Shown here in pieces: positions 57,148-64,000 of a stretch of 64,000 bases of DNA. Position 1 is the stretch's first letter. Every line of letters begins with the position of its first letter. The DNA comes from Alligator mississippiensis (lineage: Eukaryota; Chordata; Crocodylia; Alligatoridae). Position numbers and translations under genes: made by a program. Where the stretch lies: positions 308,466,956 to 308,530,955 of the forward strand of contig NC_081824.1 of assembly GCF_030867095.1 (NCBI RefSeq), read 5' to 3'. The notes beneath the pieces are model-generated. The model was given only the letters and a program-made list of their open reading frames with translations. It was not told where the DNA came from and made no database searches.

Positions 57148-57612
57148 GTAGATTCTTTAGAGGGGAAATATTAAATGAATTGTGTGTGCACATGCATGTG
57201 TATATGCACTGTTCTTAGCAATATGCATTTCAAATACAATTAATTGTATCACTCTTGAATGAAGTTCTCAGCCTCAGGACCATGGGCCTAAGGTGCTTCT
57301 TATGAGCACATTTATAGCTCTCAGTCATTCGATTTCCTTTTCTCAAAACAATGTTTCTAAATTGAGGGATTTAGGCAAGAGAAACAAGCTATTCTAAATA
57401 GAGTGGAGTGCCTGAATCTTTCCAAATGTTTGCTCTCTTTCTATATAGCTTTTGTATAGTACTGCTTAAAGAGCTAAATACAATTTTAACCACTTTTTTG
57501 TAAGGATTGACAGATGGCTTACAATTTACAATATAGCTTAGATGTGGTTCCAAGGATGTGCCATGACTCTTACCTGGCAGTGCCAAGGAGGAGTTTACAA
57601 GATGCTTTACAG
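57148..57612. other. No gene seen
   Basis: AT-rich spacer. Confidence 0.4.
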
Positions 57613-58005
57613 CAGGGGTGTTCAAACCTTGGCCCAAACAGCTATGTCATCTGGCCTGCAGGGCTACTCATGGGCCCGGGAATCTGGCAGAGGGTGAAAG
57701 GTGATAGAAAATTTCTGGACAGAGGGAGCTCCATGGGCCAGATGGTGTGGCCCTGCATACTAGATTGAGCATATGGGGCCAATGGGGTGACACAAAGCTG
57801 AGCAAGGCAGTATGGGGTGGTGGGGAGCAGAGACAGATGGCAGGGAGTTGAATGCAATGACATGGGGCGGCAGGGAGCTGAGTGAGTGACACGGGGCAGT
57901 GGGGAGACACAGGGGTTCAGGGAGCTGAGCAGGGCAGCACAGGGCCCAATCCCACCCATGGACACCCCCCAACCACCACTACCACTTAACTGGTCCACGT
58001 GCCCA
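57613..58005. mobile_element. hAT-like element, left end and interior
   Basis: It starts CAGGGGTGTTCAAACC, a classic hAT/Charlie-type terminus, followed by GGCCTGCAGGGC. The interior is rich in GCAGGGAGCTGAG-like words that repeat three or four times (57837-57925). The right terminus and the 8-bp duplication of CTTTACAG were not found, so it is probably truncated. Confidence 0.5.
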
Positions 58006-59186
58006 CCAAGGAAGCAAAATCAGTCGCATCTTGCTGATACCACAGTTTTTTAACCCAAAGGTTTATGCACCTGTGACAATGGAAATTGTAAGGATTTACT
58101 CTAAAGGAGGATAACTCATAGTTATTTGTGCTCTAGACACATGCTTCAGGCATGTTTCTGGATTAGGGGCTTTGGGGAACCGGACCAGAGTCTGAGGACA
58201 GGGACAGTGGTGTGCTTACAACTTCTGCTGCTATTGTCTGTCCAAGTTTACAGAAAACAAATAAGGTGTTCCACATCCCTCTTAGATCACTTCATTTTTC
58301 ATACCACATATCCAAATATTTCACTTCCAGGTCCTGATGTTTCATTTATGGATATTTTGCAACCAACTTACATCCAACTTCCCCCATAAGTATTTTTATG
58401 CAAAGCTTACATGACAATACAGAAATGAAGGCACACAGTGAATGAATTGGGGTTTATGATGTATTTTAATGGACTCTCCACAGTTACAGGTTAAGAACTG
58501 CTTCCCATTTTTGTGATGTTGTGCATCTTCTATGACATATGCACATTATCAAAAAAAAATTAATCTCCACTTCAAATTCTACATGCTAGTTTTGTGGCTA
58601 GAGGGTAATTATTTTTATTGACTAAAATGGATGTAGTTCAGACAACGTTGTTGAACTTCAGAACTTAGCAAAACCAGGTTTTGTAATTTTCTCAGTGTTT
58701 TCAGGATGCATATTGCCTTCAAGGCTAGGTACAGAGGTTCAAAAAGCCTGAGGCAGATTTACACAAACTTTTGTGGCTTTTAAGTGTCCTAGATTCATTT
58801 GTAAATTAACAGAACTCATAACTGTCATTCAAGAGAACTGGCAGGGAGGTGGCCTGCATTAGTGGAGGCCAGCAGAGAGTGATCAAACATGTCTCCCAGC
58901 AAGCTACCAGAAAATGCTGAGCAGTGGGGCCTTCTCCCCTGATTGGCCAGCATGGCCCCAGCCCGTCCCCCACAGCTGTCAGCAGTTAGTACCACTGGGT
59001 GGGGGTGGGGGGTAGGAAGCAGAGCCCCTGGCCACATGGCTGGCCTGGAGCCACCACAGTGGGTGAAAGGGGGCAAAAGGGCTCCAGCGGGGGGGACTCC
59101 AGCACCCTGGAGAGGGACTCTTTTGGGAGGGACAAGGAAAGACAAAATCCATGCAGCAGCCTATGGAGAGGGAATGTCTGACCCCC
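58006..59186. other. No gene seen
   Basis: AT-rich to 58.8 kb, then GC-rich transposon-like sequence without a recognisable family. Confidence 0.38.
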
Positions 59187-59319
59187 ATCCCAAGGCAGCA
59201 GCTGCCCTTGTCAGGTGTGTATGTGTGTGTTTGTCCCCAATCCCAAGGCAGTAGCTGCCCTGGCCAGGTATGTATGTGCACATGTGTCCCCAGTCCCAAG
59301 GGCAGCAGCCACCCTGGCT

Positions 59320-59320
<1 letters not shown>
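59187..59320. repeat. Minisatellite, about 54-bp unit, 2.5 copies
   Basis: TCCCAAGGCAGCAGCTGCCC, CCAGGT and GTATGTG/TGTCCCC words repeat from 59189, about 59243 and about 59293. The last unit runs into the TG microsatellite. Confidence 0.75.
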
Positions 59321-59359
<39 letters not shown>

Positions 59360-59371
59360 TGCGCGCATGCG
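59319..59371. repeat. (TG)18 followed by GCGCGTGCGCGC
   Basis: An uninterrupted TG tract passes into alternating GC/CG. It is a strong Z-DNA candidate and likely length-polymorphic. Confidence 0.95.
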
Positions 59372-59960
59372 CTCTCTGTGCTTGCCTCCTTGCCCTCCCC
59401 ACCAGGAGCTGCAGTGGCTGTAAAGCTGTGCTTAGAGCTGGGCTGCTAGCAAGGCATGACCGAAGTGCTGTGCCCTGGAGGGGGTGAGGGAAGGCATCAA
59501 GGAGGAAGTTGGGCTTCCAGAACCCTGCTTCATCCCTTTGCTGTAGAGGTATGTGTGCCTGGACATGCAGCACCTGGAGATGCCGGGCCAGCCCCTCTCT
59601 ACCCCCACCATGCCTGGGACTGCTTTTTGCTTGCATGCCACAACTTGAGTACCTCTAGCTGGCACCATGAGAGATTATAAAGGTGAAAGAGTCCCAGGAA
59701 GAAGCCCACACAGAGCTATCTAGAAGTGGTGACCTGCTTCCTCTGGAGACAGTGCAGCTTGAGTTCTGTTCCCCCCCTCCCCACCCCAAGTCCCCTGCAC
59801 CATGGGCAGCCCAACTCTGAGCCATAGCTCCTGGCTACAGCTGTCAGGAGGGTGGAAGGAGTGGTGAGGGAATGGAGTCCCCTGCTTCTTGGGTCCAGCA
59901 CACCAGTGGGGTGGGGATGCATGGCAGGAGGCTCTGTTCACCCACTCTGTCCTCACTTCC
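59372..59960. other. GC-rich DNA, no gene seen
   Basis: Several overlapping open frames on both strands have no domain. The last part may be the CR1 5' UTR. Confidence 0.35.
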
Positions 59961-60537
59961 TTTTCCCTACCCAGCTGAGCAGGCAGGGGGCAGAGGCTTT
60001 TCTGGCTCATGTCTGTGACAGGGGCAGGGCTGGTACAGTGGTCACCCAGAGCAGACAAGCACTATCTCAGTCTAGCAGGACAGGCTCTGAGGCGGAGGCA
60101 GATGCAGCAGCAGAGCCAGCAGCGGGGGCAGCAACAGCTGATCCCCCAATGGTAAGTGGGGCAGAGAGAGCCAGTGCAGCTGAGCCAGATCTGGAGGGGA
60201 AGCCCCCCCCCCGGATCCCTTTTAGTTGAGCCAGTAGGGAGCTGTGCTGCATGAAAAGAGCATGCAAACAGCTGTGTTCTGTAAGGGCACGCCAAGGTGT
60301 GCACCGGTGTTCACGCAGGCAGGCAAGCAGGAGGGGCCAAGAGGGAGACTCCAGCAAGAGTAGGGCAAAGGCACCACACAAATATAAATAAACAGCAATT
60401 TATAAAATGGTGTCAATGCAGAGCACTGCTAGGGCCCCTGCCTAGGGGGCGTTGCCTACCCAGGGCTTGTCTGAGGCCTCCACCCAGACAGAGCCCATAG
60501 GGGAGCTGGCGTCCCCCTGCCTCCTGGCCTGTAGGGG

Positions 60538-61474
60538 TTGCCCAGCAGGGCCAGGGGGGCATGGAATTGTGGCCCTCACACCTGCTCTGCAGGCACCTGT
60601 CTTAAGGCCATGGAGGCACAGGTGAGGGAGCTCCACGAGGAGGTTAGCAGGCTGAGGGGAATCAGGGAAGCAGAGGATGAAATTGATGGGTATTTTCTCT
60701 CCCTGCAGGGCCATGCATCCAAGGGAGAAGCACCCTAGGTGGTGCCCTCCACAGCAGAGTGGCAGATGGTCCCCTCCAGAGCCAGGGCTGCTCACAGCAG
60801 AGCAATACCAGTTCCTCCAGTCCAGCTGGAGAACAGGTATGAGGCCCTGGTGAAACTGCAGGAGAAGGAAGGAGAGGACAAAACCTCTGGAGAGGAGGCC
60901 ACTCCATGCTCTCCACACTCTGAACAGGCTGAAGGAGATAGGTAGACCCGGAGGAAGAAATGTTGAGTGCTCGTCATAGGCGACTCCATCCTGAGAGGTA
61001 TGGAGGGTCCCATCTGTCACCAGGACCCCTTGACATGTGAGGTTTACCGTCTGCCTGAAGCAAAGATTCAGGATGTGATGGGGATGATGCCAGCCATTAT
61101 CTGGCCCACTGATTACTATCCTATGGTCCTAATCCATGTGGGCACTAATAATGCAGCCAGGAGAAGCCCTGAATACCTGATGACGGACTACCACGCTCGG
61201 GGGGGGGGGTATGCTGAAGGAGATAGGGGCACAGGTGGTATTCTCTTCTGTCCTACCAGTGAGCAGACGTGGAAGACAACACAAGACCTGTATCAGAGAG
61301 TTCAATTTGCAGCTTCGGAAATGGTGTCTCGAGGTGGGCTTCGGCTTCTTAGACAATGACCCACGCATCAGGACGAGAGACATGCCCGGGTGGAATGAGC
61401 TTCACCTTTCCCCCAAAGGTAAGTATGAGTTCTCTTCTAGGTTGGCTGATCTCCTCCAGTGGGCTTTAAACTAG
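60538..61474 (+). pseudogene. CR1 ORF1: coiled coil and SGNH esterase
   Basis: ORF1 proteins of CR1 bind RNA and carry an esterase domain. The N-terminal part has a Cys-rich start (CGPHTCSAGTC) and a coiled coil (MEAQVRELHEEVSRLRGIRE). The esterase follows with the GDS block (LVIGDSILRG, about 60967-60996), the HVGTNNA block and, in the next frame, VVFSSVLPVSRR and NELHLSPKGKYEF, which supplies the His near the C-terminus. In-frame TAG codons at 60736-60738 and 60943-60945 break it. A +1 shift occurs at an 11-G run (61199-61209). All esterase blocks are still readable, so decay is recent. Confidence 0.8.
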
Positions 61475-61627
61475 GCTCATTGGGGGAAGAGGAAGACAAG
61501 GGCGGAGGAAGCCTTGGACCACTAAACCAAGCGTCCCGCAAAGAAGAGCCCAGTCTCGGCCAACAACAAGCAGAACAAATACCCAGATAAGCAACAGGGG
61601 CCCGGGTAGTACTGGGATTAGGGGGCA

Positions 61628-62521
61628 GTGCATGCATCTTCAGGAGGCCTCAAATGCCTCTACACTAATGCCCGTAGTATGGGGAACAAGCAGGAGGAAC
61701 ATACTCTCTTGCTAGCTAGCGCCAACCCAGACATAGTGGGGGTCACCAAAATGTGGTGGGACCCAACACACGACTGCGTGGTGAATAACAAGGGCTATAG
61801 GCTGCACAGGAGGGGTAAGACAGGGAGGAAAGGTGGGGGTGTGGCGCTCTACATCAAGGAGAAATACACATCCTCAACGAGTAGCTCTGGGTCAGAGGAA
61901 GGGCATACTGAAGTGCTCTGGGTTAGAATACTAAGAGTTCGAGGGGAAAGGTACTTAACAATGGGGGTCTACTACAGACCACCCAACCAAGGGGAAGAGC
62001 TAGACTGGGAATTCTTAAGTCAGCTCACGGAGGCAGTTAGGTCAAAGGAAATGGTCATCATGGGTGACCTAAAATTTCCAGACATCCTCTGGGAAGAGCA
62101 GTCAGCCAGGTCTGACCACTCACATAGGTTCCAAGCTAAGATATAGGACCTCCATCTAACCCAGGAGGTGCACAGCCCCACCAGGGAAGACGCCTTGTTG
62201 GAGCCAGTCCTGGCCATGGGCAACGACCTGGTGAGGGGTCTGTGGGTGCTCGACCACCTGGGTGACAGCAATCATCGCCTGCTGGAATTCACCATCCAGA
62301 GCAAGGTGGCAAAGGCCTGCAGCAAGGCAGCAGCCATAGACTTCAGTAGGGTGGATTTCAATGAGGTATGGAGAATAGTTGGGGAGACACTGAGGTCCCA
62401 GAGGGGACGGGAGTTGGGTGTCCAAGAAGAGAGGTTGTTCCTTAAGGAGATGATCCTCCAAACCCAAAGGGAGGTAATCCCAACATGGATCAAAGGGGGC
62501 AAGAGGGCGCAAAAGCCCTAA
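61628..62521 (+). pseudogene. CR1 ORF2 endonuclease domain
   Basis: This is the APE-type nuclease that nicks the target. The frame reads CLYTNARSMGNKQEEHTLLL, PDIVGVTKMWWDPTHD, GGGVALYIKEKY, LTMGVYYRPPNQGEELDWEF, VIMGDLKFPDILWEE and LGDSNHRLLEF. One stop (62144-62146) interrupts it and another ends it (62519-62521). Catalytic blocks look altered: TE-type reads TK, GDFN-type reads GDLK and the SDH-type block reads SNH. The enzyme should be inactive even without the stops. It is in frame with the reverse transcriptase part. Confidence 0.78.
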
Positions 62522-62589
62522 TGACTCACCAAAAGCATCCAGGAATGTCTCCTAGCCAAAAAGGAGGCATATATCCAATGGAAGGGAGA

Positions 62590-64000
62590 GGCCATCACCA
62601 GGGAGGACTATGCCTCTGTTGCTCGAGGCTGTAGGGGGATGGTCAGGAAGGCCAAGGTGGAGATAGAACTGGGACTAGCTACCCAGATCAAGGACAACAA
62701 GAAGTCCTTTTCCAAATACATAGGGGGTAAAAAGAAGGTACCGGGTAACGTGGGGCCTCTGCAGGACATGCTAGGAAATCTGGTTAGCACACCAGACAGC
62801 AAAGCTAACCTATTTAACAATTTCTTTGCCTCCATTTTTCTGAGCAGGGACCGGGTCATCCCTCTCACTGGCACCCCTATAGGCCACAGGGGAGGTGCAC
62901 CAAGGCCTAGGGTCAGTGAGGACCTAGTCAGAGAACTTCTGGTGGGACTGGACGTATTTAAATCACCAGGTCCTGACAATCTCCACCCTAGAGTGCTGAG
63001 GGAATTAGCAGAGGTAACTGTGGGACCCCTGGCACAGCTTTACGAGCACTCATGGTGCTCTGGCATTATGCCAGAGGACTGAAAAAGGGCCAGTGTGGTT
63101 CCCGTTTTCAAAAAGGGGGGGGGGAGGAAGGAGGACCCAGGATAATATAGGCCTGTTAGTCTCACCTCAGTCCTGGGTAAGTTTTTGAGGGAATTATCCT
63201 GGTGCATGTCTGCAAGGGGCCAGCAGGGGAGATTATGATTAGGGGCAATGAACATGAGTTCATTAGAGGCAGGTCCTGTCTGACCAACCTGGTGGCCTTC
63301 TATGAACAGGTCACAAAATCCTTGGATGCAGATGTCGTAGTGGACATAGTCTTTCTGGACCTTAGGAAGGCTTTTGACACTGGCTCTCACCCCATTCTCA
63401 TTAAAAAACTAGGAGACTGTGGCGTTGATACCTACACAGTTAGACTGGTCACTAATTGGCTGGAGGGCCGCACCCAGAGAGTGGTGGTGGATGGGTCTTA
63501 TTCAACCTGGAGGGATGTGGGCAGTGGGGTTCAGCAGGGCTCGGTCCTCAGGCCTGCACTGTTCAACATCTTCATCAGCAACTTGGACAAGGGGGTAAAA
63601 AGCACCCTGTTCAAATTCGCAGATGACACTAAGATGTGGGGAGAAGTGGGCACGCTAGAAGGGAGGAATAGGCTGCAATCAGACCTGGACAGGTTACAGG
63701 GGTGGGCAGATGAGAACAGGATGGGTTTCAACACTGACAAGTGCAGAGTACTGCACCTGGGAAGGAAGAACCAGCAGCTGGGGAACTCACTTCTCAGCAG
63801 TTCAGAGGCAGAAAAGGATCTTGGAGTCATTATTGAAGCTAAAATGAACATGGGCTGACAGTGTGGGGACGCAGTCAGGAAGTCCAACCATACCTTGTCA
63901 TGCATGCACAGATGCATCTCAAGCAGGTCCAAGGAGGTGATCCTCCCCCTCTATGTGACACTGGTCAGGCCACAGTTAGAGTACTGCATCCAGTTCTGGG
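62590..64000 (+). pseudogene. CR1 ORF2 reverse transcriptase domain, partial at window end
   Basis: The linker has ATQIKDNKKSFSKYIGGKKK. Palm and finger blocks follow: SPGPDNLHPRVLRELAEV, RASVVPVFKKG, YRPVSLTSVLGK, RSCLTNLVAFYEQVTK, FLDLRKAFDTGSHPI, GSGVQQGSVLRPALFNIFIS and FADDTKMWGE. The catalytic FADD is intact, unlike the 5.4-kb copy. Stops lie at 63080-63082, in the YRPVSL block (about 63142) and at 63856-63858. A frameshift lies in a T run near 63182. The frame then stays open to the end (VILPLYVTLVRPQLEYCIQF). Confidence 0.85.

Larger units (their letters stand above)
59961..64000 (+). mobile_element. CR1 LINE, most complete copy, runs off the window
   Basis: The order is GC-rich 5' UTR, ORF1 (about 60538-61474), a short spacer with ORF2 starting near 61628, then endonuclease, linker and reverse transcriptase up to the window end. 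At least 3.4 kb of coding order is kept, so this is the youngest CR1 here. The 5' boundary within 59.9-60.4 kb is not certain. The 3' end is outside the window. Confidence 0.85.

Overview
This window looks like non-coding DNA from a large vertebrate genome. A sauropsid is most likely, and I favour a crocodilian over a turtle. The evidence is the mix of repeats: several CR1 LINEs of different ages, a CORE-SINE/MIR copy, a second APE-type LINE, Penelope-like fragments, pogo/Tigger and many hAT-like DNA elements, plus Gypsy or ERV-type LTRs. I see no bacterial or phage gene organisation, no CRISPR array, no rRNA or tRNA, and no protein-coding gene I can name. Almost all open frames are transposon remnants or low-complexity artefacts. 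The unannotated DNA between repeats is AT-rich, like an intron or gene desert. The species call is inference.

Layout. 1-6.3 kb: repeat fragments, one candidate exon and a 5'-truncated CR1 (about 4690-6268, +). 6.8-13.2 kb: three GC-rich LTR-like blocks. 13.4-18.9 kb: a Penelope-like 3' end, a foldback hAT with a perfect 8-bp target duplication (14485-15262), a second hAT, a 220-bp pogo/Tigger MITE, a palindromic MITE and a longer Tigger remnant keeping the tail of its transposase. 22.5-26.4 kb: foldback DNA, a Penelope 3' end, a 148-bp tandem duplication, a MIR and a small hAT. 29.3-36.3 kb: two large foldback elements, MITEs and a second copy of the 14.5-kb foldback family. 38.4-41.7 kb: a small solo LTR, a TIR element and a 1.1-kb solo LTR with a perfect 5-bp duplication. 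42.9-50.6 kb: a minus-strand CR1 with another CR1 inserted in its 3' end, a retroviral-type LTR, a non-CR1 LINE (-) and an old CR1/L3-like tail. 51.0-53.7 kb: a cluster of hairpins, C-rich and G-rich minisatellites and a Harbinger-type Myb-domain fossil. 55.0-55.7 kb: a Gypsy integrase fossil. 57.1 kb: a candidate 57-nt exon. About 60.0 kb to the end: the most intact element, a CR1 with ORF1 (coiled coil and esterase) and ORF2 (endonuclease and reverse transcriptase), broken by a few stops and frameshifts and running off the window.

Nothing here works as a pathway or operon. The most notable structure is that several unrelated-looking DNA transposons share long GC-rich foldback interiors. Others are hammerhead-ribozyme-like cores in Penelope 3' ends, a PCNA-binding-box motif kept in a Tigger transposase tail, and a 20-bp hairpin minisatellite that keeps several frames open at once.
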